Source: Desulfuromonas sp.
Lineage (GTDB): Bacteria > Desulfobacterota > Desulfuromonadia > Desulfuromonadales > BM103
Direction: 5' to 3'
Assembly: GCA_012026975.1 (NCBI GenBank)
Contig: VEPG01000035.1
Coordinates: forward strand, 1-32,991
Length of the DNA stretch: 32,991 nucleotides
This document shows positions 1 through 8,122 of this stretch, in pieces; the first letter of the stretch is position 1; each line of letters starts with the position of its first letter. The notes beneath the pieces are model-generated. The model was not told the origin of the DNA, did not search any database, and worked only from the letters and a program-made list of their open reading frames with translations. The position numbers and the translations under genes were made by a program.

Positions 1-112
1 CTATCTCTCTATCTCTCTATCTCTCTATCTCTCTATCTCTCTATCTCTCTATCTCACTATCTCACTGTCTCACTGTCTCACTATCTCACTATCTCACTAT
101 TTCACTATCTCG
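1..112. repeat. Octanucleotide microsatellite (CTATCTCT)n
   Basis: Fourteen head-to-tail 8-bp units are visible. The first six are identical CTATCTCT; units 7-14 drift to CTATCTCA, CTGTCTCA, CTATTTCA and CTATCTCG as they approach the tonB stop codon. The array continues off the left edge, so its true length is unknown. It lies about 10 bp beyond the end of tonB. The minus strand has stop codons in every frame because an 8-bp unit cycles through all frames; the plus strand is open. A unit not divisible by three would shift frame if it lay inside a gene to the left, but that gene is not visible. Confidence 0.95.
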
Positions 113-123
113 CTTCTCAGCAC

Positions 124-918
124 TCACTCCGTCAACCGAAACGCCACCGGGATGCTGACCTCGCAGGCAACCGGCGCGCCGTTGCGGGTTGCCGGAATGA
201 AGCGCCAGCGCTGTACCCCATCGAGCGCGGAGCGATCGAGCACAGCATGCCCGGAACTGCGTTCCAGGGAAACCCCTTCGACCTTGCCGCCGGCCGTCAC
301 TTTGGCCCGCAGCCGCACCGTTCCTTCCCATCGATTCTGCCTGGCAAGGCGCGGATAGGGCGGCAACGGATTGGATTCGTAGCGCGGAGTTGCCTTGATC
401 AGGCCGCCGTCGTTGCCATCCCCCCCGGTTTTGGATCCCTGTCCTGGGATACCGTCCCCTATCCCGGTCCCGCCGCCGACCAGTGAAACGCCGATCGCGG
501 TTCCACCGCCAGACGACAAGCTCGAGTCGACAGGCGGGGAGGCCGGCGCAGTTTCTGCCGTTGCTTCGACGACCGTCGCTTCCGGCACGGCACACAACGG
601 ATCTGGTTTTTGTTCCGGAGCAGTCGGGATTTGAGCAGGAGTAACCGCGGGCTGCGCAATCACCCTGCGCGCGGAAGCCGCTACCGAAGACCTCGGACCG
701 GAGGCCTTCGGCGCAGCCGCGGTCGATGGCATCGGCCCGCTCGACGGTCTTTCGATCAGGGCGACCACCATCGGCCCGGCGTCATCCGACAAAGCCTCGA
801 AACCGTGCCAGCCGACGACGCCCAACCCGGCGTGCAGTCCGACGGACACCGCCAGACAGGCCGCTCTCAGCCACAACTCACGCCCACTTGCGCTGCCTTT
901 TGTCACGTCTGCCGTCAA
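124..918 (-). CDS. tonB: TonB family energy transducer
   Basis: This is a 264-residue TonB-type protein, expected to carry proton-motive energy from an ExbB/ExbD complex to outer-membrane receptors. A single membrane segment lies near residues 16-38 (LAVSVGLHAGLGVVG region), preceded by a short cytoplasmic stretch. A long Pro/Ala-rich and then Gly-rich periplasmic linker follows to about residue 180. The C-terminal TonB domain (about 183-262) has the YPRLAR and WRFIPA-type motifs and ends in a beta strand. It is divergent from the TonB-dependent receptor at 1056, its likely partner; exbB/exbD are not in the window. The start is uncertain. The first possible codon is TTG at 918, with GGAAGG directly abutting it; GTG four codons later is the other option. 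The Gly-rich linker differs from the classic Glu-Pro/Lys-Pro linker of enterobacterial TonB. Confidence 0.85.
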   Translation of the reverse strand: MTADVTKGSASGRELWLRAACLAVSVGLHAGLGVVGWHGFEALSDDAGPMVVALIERPSSGPMPSTAAAPKASGPRSSVAASARRVIAQPAVTPAQIPTAPEQKPDPLCAVPEATVVEATAETAPASPPVDSSLSSGGGTAIGVSLVGGGTGIGDGIPGQGSKTGGDGNDGGLIKATPRYESNPLPPYPRLARQNRWEGTVRLRAKVTAGGKVEGVSLERSSGHAVLDRSALDGVQRWRFIPATRNGAPVACEVSIPVAFRLTE

Positions 919-955
919 CCTTCCGCGAGGTTCCTCGGAATAAGCTATTGAATTG

Positions 956-1004
956 ATTATTCGAAGGTTTTTACATTGACATCAATGCAAGATTTTTTCA
1001 AGAT
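956..1004. promoter_or_regulatory. Divergent promoters sharing a palindromic operator-like site
   Basis: Between tonB and the receptor gene lies TTACATTGACATCAATGCAA (971-990), a near-perfect palindrome with one mismatched pair and a CA centre. Plus strand: TTGACA at 976-981 with a weak -10 (CAAGAT, 999-1004) after 17 bp would drive the receptor. Minus strand: TTGATG (985-980) and AATAAT (961-956) with an 18-bp spacer would drive tonB. Both -35 boxes lie inside the palindrome, so one dimeric regulator could control both genes. The site does not resemble the Fur consensus. The sequence pattern is directly visible; the regulatory role is inferred. Confidence 0.5.
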
Positions 1005-1055
1005 GCGAACTCGTACTACTTTTGTGGCGTTTTATTTTTAAGGAGGCCTCACCCC

Positions 1056-3533
1056 ATGTTTCCGCATTATTCCAAGCAGGCAGCCATGTGCCTGCTGCTC
1101 GCAGGATTGGCCGCCCCGTTCCCCGCTGTTGCCGAAGAAATCGTCACTCCGTCGCCGACCGAGATGGAAACCGTGACGGTCACCGGCAAGGCGGAGGATC
1201 TCCTCTCGGGGAGCAGCACCCTTGCCGGCGAAACGCTCCAACAGCTTCCGGTCAAGAACGGCAGCATTGCCGAGGCGATCACCGTCCTGCCGCATGTCCA
1301 GGCCGGCGAGGGGCAAAGGACCTCGGAGCGAGGGGGCGAAATCCTGCCGCCGTTGATCTCCATCTCCGGCGCCCGCCCCTATGAAAACTACTATTCAGTC
1401 GACAGTGTCGGACTGAACAGCCTGCTCGACCCGCTAGCGGATAGTCCAACAGCTATATCCAGCGTTCCCGGCCATCCACAGAGAACCTTCATCAATCGCA
1501 ATCTGATCGACAGCGTTACTGTCTATGACAGCAATGTTCCCGCCCGCTACGGCTATTTTCTCGGCGGTGTTATAGATGCAAAGACTCGGATGCCAGCCAA
1601 GCAGTTCGGCGGCAGCATCAGCGGCCGCATGACCCAGGACGAATGGGCCAGCCAGCATATCGACGATTCAAAGGAAGATAAATTCAACAATTCCACCGAC
1701 CACAACTACCAGCCGGATTACCGCAAACACGAGGGCAGCCTGAGCCTTGACATCCCTTTGAATGAGAACTCTGGACTGCTGGCTGCCTATACGACCTATC
1801 GTTCCGAGATCAACCTGACCCATCTGGGCCAGGACCGCGGCCAGGACAGAATCCTCGACAACTACTTTCTGAAATACGCCTGGAATCCGGACTCCCCCTG
1901 GGCACTGGAACTTACCGGCACATATACCCCATCCGAGGAAACTTACTTTCTCAAGAACACCCTTGACAGCGACCTCACCATTGATCGCGGTGGCTACTCC
2001 CTGAACGGCATTCTTACGCGTAAACTGGATGCCGGTGAAGTTGCCTTGTCGATCGCCTACCTGGATGCCGAGAACTCCCGAACCGCCCCGAACGAGTTCA
2101 AAAGTTGGAAGCACGCACCGTCCACCAGCTGGGGGAAGCCTCTCGGCCTGACTCTGAGTCAGGAAGGGGGGCTCGGAGATTTGGAAACCACGGAGGAGAG
2201 CCTGCAGATCAAGGCCGACGTGGCCCTCGACCCGGTCCAGGCGGGGGCCATCAGTCACACCGTCAGTTACGGTTTTGCCTACACGCGTGACGGCGGCAGC
2301 TACGACCGTACCGAAACTGCCTATGTCTACAACAAATCGGAGATCAACCCGAATTTCGCCAACCCGGCCTGGGTTGTCTGTGCCGAAGGGGATACAGCGT
2401 GTGTCGCTGGTGAGCAATATTTCAACCAGCGCAACGTCTATGCCGCAGAACGGGCCAGTGCTGTCATCCACCGCCAGGCCTATTATGTCGAGGATCTGCT
2501 CACCTTCGGGCGCTTCTCACTGCGTCCGGGGCTGCGCTTCGAGCTCGACGATTTCCTCGACAACAACAACATGGCCCACCGGCTGACCGCGGGATGGGAC
2601 ATTTTCGGCAACGGTCTGAGTCGACTCAGCGCCGGCCACAATCGCTACTATAGCGAAGCCCTGATGACCTACAAGCTTCGGGAGGCGACCACCCCCTATG
2701 TCACGGAAACAAGGAGCAAGGGCACAAATAACGAGCTCTCGGCCTGGACGAAAAAAAGTGTCGCGACGACGCCTTTGAGCAAGTTTTCGGAACTGGACAC
2801 ACCGTTTTCCGATGAGTTTACGGTAGGCTTTGACCAAAAGTTATTTGGCGGGATGCTCTCGCTCAACTATCTCGATCGCCGTCATCGTGACCAGTTCGCC
2901 AGAGAAACCATTACCGAAGGCACCCAGAAATATTACGTTCTCAACAACAACGGTGAAAGCAATTACGAGAGCTGGTCGGTCGGCTGGGAACGTCAGTGGC
3001 CGAAGCATTACCTGAACGTCAACTACACTTACGCTCAGTCAGAGAGCACCAATGGCAACGAATCCTATGACGATGCTCTCGAGGACTCGCAGCTCGACAC
3101 CCAGGTCTGGTATGACGGGCACCTCATCGACAAGGAAGAACTGCCGCGGACCGACTACTATCGCCCGCACGTTGTCAACGTCATCTACGTCGGCAGGCTG
3201 CCGTGGGGTTTCACCTTCACCAACGTTACCAAGTATCAAAGCGGGTACGAAGCCACCGAAGAAATAACTCTAACCAAGGCTGAGAGAGCTCTCATCACTT
3301 CACAATACAACATACCGTCCGACACGAGATTTTACGACAAAAAGAAGCGTTCCGGCTCCACCGTCTTCGACTGGCGGCTCGACTGGGAAACCCGCACCTA
3401 CCGGGAGCAGTCGCTTATCGTCTCACTGGAGATCAACAACGTCTTTGACCGCAAGGTCAAGACCGGCGGCAACAGCGACGACACCTATGAACTCGGCCGC
3501 GAATTCTGGCTGGGGATGACCTACAAGTTCTAG
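1056..3533 (+). CDS. TonB-dependent outer-membrane receptor
   Basis: An 825-residue TonB-dependent receptor that should import a scarce ligand across the outer membrane. A signal peptide spans about residues 1-26 (hydrophobic LLLAGLAAPFPAVAEE, likely cut after AVA). A TonB-box-like METVTVTG follows near residue 37. Next comes the plug domain (about 55-185; LPVKNGSIAEAITVLP, then ISGARPYENYYSVDSVG, RNLIDSVTVYDSNVPARYGYFLGGVIDAKTR). A long 22-strand-type barrel ends in aromatic YKF. AAGGAGG at 1040-1046 sets the ATG start. A putative extracellular loop carries a cysteine pair (CAEGDTAC). The ligand cannot be told from sequence; no siderophore, cobalamin or heme genes are adjacent. Control is probably through the shared palindrome at 971-990. 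Confidence 0.9.
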   Translation: MFPHYSKQAAMCLLLAGLAAPFPAVAEEIVTPSPTEMETVTVTGKAEDLLSGSSTLAGETLQQLPVKNGSIAEAITVLPHVQAGEGQRTSERGGEILPPLISISGARPYENYYSVDSVGLNSLLDPLADSPTAISSVPGHPQRTFINRNLIDSVTVYDSNVPARYGYFLGGVIDAKTRMPAKQFGGSISGRMTQDEWASQHIDDSKEDKFNNSTDHNYQPDYRKHEGSLSLDIPLNENSGLLAAYTTYRSEINLTHLGQDRGQDRILDNYFLKYAWNPDSPWALELTGTYTPSEETYFLKNTLDSDLTIDRGGYSLNGILTRKLDAGEVALSIAYLDAENSRTAPNEFKSWKHAPSTSWGKPLGLTLSQEGGLGDLETTEESLQIKADVALDPVQAGAISHTVSYGFAYTRDGGSYDRTETAYVYNKSEINPNFANPAWVVCAEGDTACVAGEQYFNQRNVYAAERASAVIHRQAYYVEDLLTFGRFSLRPGLRFELDDFLDNNNMAHRLTAGWDIFGNGLSRLSAGHNRYYSEALMTYKLREATTPYVTETRSKGTNNELSAWTKKSVATTPLSKFSELDTPFSDEFTVGFDQKLFGGMLSLNYLDRRHRDQFARETITEGTQKYYVLNNNGESNYESWSVGWERQWPKHYLNVNYTYAQSESTNGNESYDDALEDSQLDTQVWYDGHLIDKEELPRTDYYRPHVVNVIYVGRLPWGFTFTNVTKYQSGYEATEEITLTKAERALITSQYNIPSDTRFYDKKKRSGSTVFDWRLDWETRTYREQSLIVSLEINNVFDRKVKTGGNSDDTYELGREFWLGMTYKF

Positions 3534-3692
3534 TGTCCTGTACGGTTAGTTCCCAGCACAAATTGTGAGGGATTTCGGTTTCTGGCAAGGCGCGGTGACG
3601 CAGGCATAGTGGGACTACGCCGAGGAGCCGCAACGTAGCCAGGGGCCGAAAGAACCACAATTTGAAAGGATAGAATTAGCCGCACGGGACAC
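3533..3692. repeat. 160-bp intergenic element with imperfect terminal inverted repeats
   Basis: The left end (3533-3552, GTGTCCTGTACGGTTAGTTC) matches the reverse complement of the right end (3673-3692) at 16 of 20 positions, all differences being transitions. The homology resumes inward with CAAATTGTG on the left (about 3558-3566) and its complement CACAATTTG on the right. The interior holds further hairpins: CTGGC/GCCAG enclosing a GGC-TAGT/ACTA-GCC stem around 3583-3640. It starts at the receptor stop codon and fills the gap between two convergent genes. No open frame or transposase is present. It resembles a MITE/REP-type element and could also act as a bidirectional terminator. Confidence 0.6.
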
Positions 3693-3707
3693 TCGCGTTA
3701 CCGCTTC

Positions 3708-5864
3708 CTACTGCAGCACCACCGGGACATCGACGGTATTTTCGCCGTCATAGAGGGCCAGGATATAGCGCCCCGGCGGCACCCCGGCAGGAAGGGGCAA
3801 GTCCATGGCGTTGCCGGCGGACCGCCGTTCCGGTATCAGCCGGCGCGGCATCGGGAAGCGCAGGATCCCGCCGGTGGAGTTGACGACAAAGATCTGCTTG
3901 TTGTGGAGCAGGACATCGTAGGCAATCGTCGGCAAACGATAACTGCGGACCGGCACACCGAACTCTCCGTGCACATCGATGATGAAAAGCCCTTCGTCCT
4001 GGTCGCCGACGGCCAGCAGGCCATTGCCCAGCGACAGTTTGTAGGCGTTGCCGGGAGTGTCGATGCGCTGCAGCAGCTTCGGCTCGGCCGGGTTGGCCAG
4101 GTCGAAGATCTCCACGCCGAGTCGGGAACGGGAGACGAACAGGCGCGTGCCATCGATCAGCAGGTCGTTGATATCCCCAACCGTCCACTGATGCCTGGGT
4201 ATGGGGCGGGAACCGATCACCCGCGGCTTTGCCGGCGTGCTGACATCAATCACTTCAAAACCGCTGAAATTTTCGCTACGACTGACCACCACCATAAATC
4301 CCGGGTCGAGCCAGGCCATGGCCACCGCAATCCCGGGCGGCCGGTATTCTCCGGCCAGGACCAGGGTGCCGGCAGGATTACAGTTGAAGATCCGCAACCG
4401 CAATTGTGAGAGAACATACAGGCCGCCGGCATGCCAGCCCGTCGTGATGATTGGGTCCGAATCAGAGTCGGAGATTGTCATCCGGCTGCTTGGCTGCATT
4501 TCCGGCAGACCGCCGCGGATGGCATGCAGACGCAATCCGGACGGGTCCGGCAGCGCCAGCAGCGGCGCGTCCGGCCGGCGCTCACTGCCAGCCGGTGATA
4601 CCCCTCCATCAGCATCCGGAAGCACGGCCAGACCGTTCAGGTCGTAGGCCAAGATCTTGTCACCCCACGGCAGCAACTTGACCTTTCCCTGAATTATCTC
4701 AAACGGGTAGTCGCTCTCCGGCGAAGCCGGCAGGTTCTTCAGCGTTTCCAGCGGCAAGACCTGCAAACCCGAGAGTCCGGTCAAAAACAGCCGGCCGGAA
4801 TGGAACTGCAGGGAAGTCGCCACCCTCGACGTGGTGATCAGTCCGGCGGATTGCGGCGCGGCCGCCCGGCTGACATCGATGACGGCCACCCCTTTCCCCA
4901 CCAGCGTGCAGAACAGGAGCTGTTCTTCCGGGGCCGCCTCCAGCCGCAGCGGCCGCCCCTTGAGGTCAAGTGTGGCGGGAGGACCCAGCCGTGGCCATGA
5001 GGCCAGGGAGAACGCCTGCAACTGGCCATTGACCGTACAGAGATACAGGGTCTCCCGGGCAATGACCAGGTCACGAACCCCCCACGGCAGCTGTACCTTG
5101 CCAATTGGTTGCGCTTCCCCGCGCGTGTCGCGTTCGTAAAGGGTCAACAACCCCTTCTGACCGACGGTCACCAGCCGCCGGCCACTGACCGCCAGCCGCC
5201 AGGCCCCCTCGCTGCCCGGCACCTGGCGGGACCGGAGGCGCTCCCCCTCGATCGCTACCGACAGCAGCCCCGAAAGGTTGTTGATGGCATAAACGGTCTC
5301 CCCGGCACCTTCCAGGTCGGTGAAGTTCCCCGTCAATTCAAGCCGGTCAACTTCCCGGGGCGCCGCCGGATCGTTCACGTCGACCAGAATCAGTCCGAAG
5401 TTGCTCCTGCCGACCACGGCTTTGGACCCGACCAGCGTTACACCATTGATCAAAACTTCATTGCTGGCCACCTTTTGCGGGGAAAGCCTGATGCCGCCCC
5501 GAACTTCGACTCGCCGTCCGGCCGTCACATCCAACGCAAGCAGCCGCTGGTCACTCGTGGTCGCCACCGCCAAGCGGCCATCGGTTGCATAATGGGGGAT
5601 TGTGACTGACACGTCGACCGGGCTACTCCCAGTGTCGACCCCCTGCGGGTCGGGAAACAGCAGCGCCTGCAGGCCATCATGCAGCCCCCGGCCGCCGACC
5701 GCCAACCGGGCTTTCCCCGCCACATCATGACTGACCGTGACCGTGTCGACCTGCAACACCGCATTCGCGGGTTCCTGGAATTTCAAGGTCATCGCCGCCA
5801 GGCCGACAGTCGTGACCACGACCACCAGCCACAGCAGCCAACGCACCTGGCGATTACTCAGCAC
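3708..5864 (-). CDS. Membrane-anchored LVIVD-repeat beta-propeller-like protein
   Basis: This 718-residue protein of unknown function has one N-terminal membrane anchor (residues 9-26) and a large periplasmic region. Repeated blades carry the LVIVD-type signature: [16 protein letters not shown] near 157-172, [13 protein letters not shown] near 327-338, [14 protein letters not shown] near 536-549, [14 protein letters not shown] near 584-597 and LFIIDVHGE near 626-634. Family knowledge says such repeats fold as beta-propellers, often on the cell surface; no catalytic motif is visible. The start is GTG at 5864, with GAAGGGAG about 6 nt upstream. It overlaps the last codons of the upstream hybrid kinase by 7 bp, so the two are very likely co-translated. 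A role as a sensory or scaffolding partner of the kinase is inferred, not shown. Confidence 0.75.
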   Translation of the reverse strand: MLSNRQVRWLLWLVVVVTTVGLAAMTLKFQEPANAVLQVDTVTVSHDVAGKARLAVGGRGLHDGLQALLFPDPQGVDTGSSPVDVSVTIPHYATDGRLAVATTSDQRLLALDVTAGRRVEVRGGIRLSPQKVASNEVLINGVTLVGSKAVVGRSNFGLILVDVNDPAAPREVDRLELTGNFTDLEGAGETVYAINNLSGLLSVAIEGERLRSRQVPGSEGAWRLAVSGRRLVTVGQKGLLTLYERDTRGEAQPIGKVQLPWGVRDLVIARETLYLCTVNGQLQAFSLASWPRLGPPATLDLKGRPLRLEAAPEEQLLFCTLVGKGVAVIDVSRAAAPQSAGLITTSRVATSLQFHSGRLFLTGLSGLQVLPLETLKNLPASPESDYPFEIIQGKVKLLPWGDKILAYDLNGLAVLPDADGGVSPAGSERRPDAPLLALPDPSGLRLHAIRGGLPEMQPSSRMTISDSDSDPIITTGWHAGGLYVLSQLRLRIFNCNPAGTLVLAGEYRPPGIAVAMAWLDPGFMVVVSRSENFSGFEVIDVSTPAKPRVIGSRPIPRHQWTVGDINDLLIDGTRLFVSRSRLGVEIFDLANPAEPKLLQRIDTPGNAYKLSLGNGLLAVGDQDEGLFIIDVHGEFGVPVRSYRLPTIAYDVLLHNKQIFVVNSTGGILRFPMPRRLIPERRSAGNAMDLPLPAGVPPGRYILALYDGENTVDVPVVLQ

Positions 5865-7915
5865 GCTGCGCTCCCTTCACCGCCTGCCGCCAGGGCGGCA
5901 TCCGGCCGGGCAACCGGCAGCCACCGGTTCAGGACGTTCCAGAGTTCCTTCTGGCGGAACGGCTTGCCGAGAAAATCGTTCATCCCCGCAGCCAGACAGC
6001 GATCCTCATCTTCGCCGCGGGCATGGGCCGTCAAGGCGACAACCGGCGTCGGCACCCCCGCCTGACGCAGCCGACGGGTCGTTTCCAGCCCATCGAGCTG
6101 GGGCATCTGACAGTCCATGAAAATCAGATCGAAGGTTTCCTTCCTGGCATGCTCGAGCACCCCGAAACCATTGTCGACAATCGTCAAGGTGAACCCCGCG
6201 TTCCGCAGCAGGATCCCCAGCAGTTCCTGAGTGGTGGCGTTGTCTTCCGCCAGCAGAATGTGTCCGTTGCCATACGCTTGGGGGGCTGCCGCCGGAAGCT
6301 GTTCCGGCCCCACGTCGGTCCGACAGTTCAAGCCCGGCGGAGGCAGGGCGGGCATTGCGGCCTCCGGGACCACCGGGAATTTCAGGGTGACAGTAAAACA
6401 GCTGCCGGTCTCCGGCATGCTGTCGACGCTCACCTCGCCATCCATCAGCCTCACCAGTTCGCGAACGATAGTCAGCCCCAGCCCGGTGCCGCCATGGGTG
6501 CGGCTCAGGCTGCCATCGGCCTGATCGAATGCCTCGAAGATTTTCGCCAGAGATTCGGCGGGAATGCCGATGCCGGTATCGCGCACGGCGATGTGAAACA
6601 GCCGCTCACCGGAAGGATCCGGCGGATCGGCCGAGAGACTCACGGTCACCTGGCCGTGGCTGGTAAACTTGACGGCATTCCCCACCAGGTTGAGGACGAT
6701 CTGGCGCAGACGACCGGCATCACCGCAAACCCTTTCCGGCAGCTCCGGCGCACTCTCGAAGGCCAGTCGCAACCCCTTGAGCCGTGCCGTCTCCGCAAAC
6801 AGCGACACGGCATCATCCACGCTCCGGCGCAACGGGAAAGGCTCGTTCTCCAAAGTCAGCTTGCCGGCTTCGATCTTGGCAATGTCGAGCAGGTCGTTGA
6901 GGATGTCCAGCAAGGCTTCGCCGGAGGTATAGACCGTTTCGGCCAACTGGCGCTGATGATCGGTCAGGGTCTCGTTGCGGAGCAGGTCGGCCATGCCGAG
7001 TACGCCGATCATCGGCGTGCGGATCTCGTGACTCATGTTGGCCAGGAACCGTGACTTTGCGGCGTTGGCCGCTTCCGCCGCCTCCTTGGCGGCGATCAGC
7101 TGCCAGGTGCGTTCCAACACCTCCGCTTCGAGCACCTCGCTGTGCCGCTGCAACTGCTCGTCGCGTTGCCGCAGCTCTTCGAGCATCTCTTCGAAACCAC
7201 GGAAGATCACGCTGAACTCCTCCGTGGCGGGCGCCAGGGTTCCGGCGTCGAGTTTCCGGTCCAGAGCCACCTTGCGCATCTGCTCGGCAAGACGGGCCAC
7301 CGGCACGGAGAACAACCGCTGCAAACTGGTGCTCAGCAGCAGGGCAATGGCGGCGGCCCCACCCAGAATGGTCAAGCCGGCACTGACGAACAGGGCCATC
7401 TGCTGCTGCTGGCGAAGCAGTTCGGTCCGCACGTAGAGAGAACCAGTCCGTCGGCCGTTGGCTTCGATGATCCTGAACAGAGCCAACTGGTTCTGCTCAA
7501 TCCACTGGCTGTCACGGCCGGCCGCCAGCCCCGCCTCGACCTGCTCTTCTTCCAGCTTCATCTGGGCCAACTCGAACGAGGCGGCATAGCGCTGCCGGGG
7601 CGAGGATTGGCGCAGATAGGCGGCAAGCGCCCGCTGCCTGTCATCGAACAGGTAGGCCGCCACCACCTCGGGGTGGACCCGCAGTGAACCGAGAATCTTC
7701 TCGGCGGCGTTCGGGCTGTGCAGGACCAGGGCGGGACGGCAGGAATCGGCAAGGACGCTGACCAGCACGCTGAGTTCCCGCTCGCTGTCGTTGCGGAGAT
7801 GGCGAAACTGGGCGACGGCCACCACCGTACCGGTCAGTCCCAACACCCCCATGCTGCCCAGAAAGATGATCCCGGTCAATTTATATCGGACTGAGAGATT
7901 TTTTAACCGGTTCAT
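5858..7915 (-). CDS. Hybrid sensor histidine kinase/response regulator
   Basis: A 685-residue hybrid kinase of the BarA-like layout. It has TM1 (about 15-36), a periplasmic sensor of about 135 residues resembling CHASE8, and TM2 (about 174-196). A HAMP-like linker and coiled coil (200-285) follow. The HisKA domain has the phospho-acceptor His296 in SHEIRTP, and the HATPase domain shows [16 protein letters not shown] and GGTGLGL. A C-terminal receiver domain has acidic residues near 556-557, phospho-acceptor Asp601 and Lys651. No HPt domain is fused, so a separate phosphotransfer protein is needed if it works as a relay. The longest frame begins with TTG at 8074, but the 53 extra residues do not look like part of this family and the ATG at 7915 starts the conserved [13 protein letters not shown] segment. 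Its end overlaps the LVIVD propeller gene. Confidence 0.88.
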   Translation of the reverse strand: MNRLKNLSVRYKLTGIIFLGSMGVLGLTGTVVAVAQFRHLRNDSERELSVLVSVLADSCRPALVLHSPNAAEKILGSLRVHPEVVAAYLFDDRQRALAAYLRQSSPRQRYAASFELAQMKLEEEQVEAGLAAGRDSQWIEQNQLALFRIIEANGRRTGSLYVRTELLRQQQQMALFVSAGLTILGGAAAIALLLSTSLQRLFSVPVARLAEQMRKVALDRKLDAGTLAPATEEFSVIFRGFEEMLEELRQRDEQLQRHSEVLEAEVLERTWQLIAAKEAAEAANAAKSRFLANMSHEIRTPMIGVLGMADLLRNETLTDHQRQLAETVYTSGEALLDILNDLLDIAKIEAGKLTLENEPFPLRRSVDDAVSLFAETARLKGLRLAFESAPELPERVCGDAGRLRQIVLNLVGNAVKFTSHGQVTVSLSADPPDPSGERLFHIAVRDTGIGIPAESLAKIFEAFDQADGSLSRTHGGTGLGLTIVRELVRLMDGEVSVDSMPETGSCFTVTLKFPVVPEAAMPALPPPGLNCRTDVGPEQLPAAAPQAYGNGHILLAEDNATTQELLGILLRNAGFTLTIVDNGFGVLEHARKETFDLIFMDCQMPQLDGLETTRRLRQAGVPTPVVALTAHARGEDEDRCLAAGMNDFLGKPFRQKELWNVLNRWLPVARPDAALAAGGEGSAAC

Positions 7916-8067
7916 GAGCCGCCTGCAGGCGTTGGAAAGGATCTTCAACGGTGCGTTAAATTGCGTCGAGATTATCAGAAAGAGCGCGTCAAAAAAAGAA
8001 AAACCGGAAAAAGCCGCGATGTCAGGCTCAGTTGCGAATTTTAAGCATTCGTCGGCAACTTCTCGCG

Positions 8068-8095
8068 TGGACAACCTGACGCGTTAAGCTACAAT
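8068..8095 (+). promoter_or_regulatory. Likely sigma-70 promoter for the M16 peptidase gene
   Basis: TGGACA (8068-8073) and TACAAT (8090-8095) are separated by 16 bp, each with five of six consensus bases. They lie 27 bp upstream of the ATG at 8123, with a GGGA ribosome site at 8113-8116. The promoter lies in the 5' flank of the divergent hybrid kinase. Confidence 0.55.
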
Positions 8096-8122
8096 CGACG
8101 CAGCACACAAACGGGAGTGTCC

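Noticed and set aside
971-990. Fur box upstream of the TonB-dependent receptor
   Set aside because: The palindrome lacks the GATAAT-type pattern of the Fur consensus, so iron control by Fur is not supported here.
7916-8074. N-terminal 53-residue extension of the hybrid kinase from a TTG start
   Set aside because: It has no ribosome site, its TTG start lies in the promoter region of the divergent peptidase gene, and conserved kinase sequence begins at the ATG at 7915.
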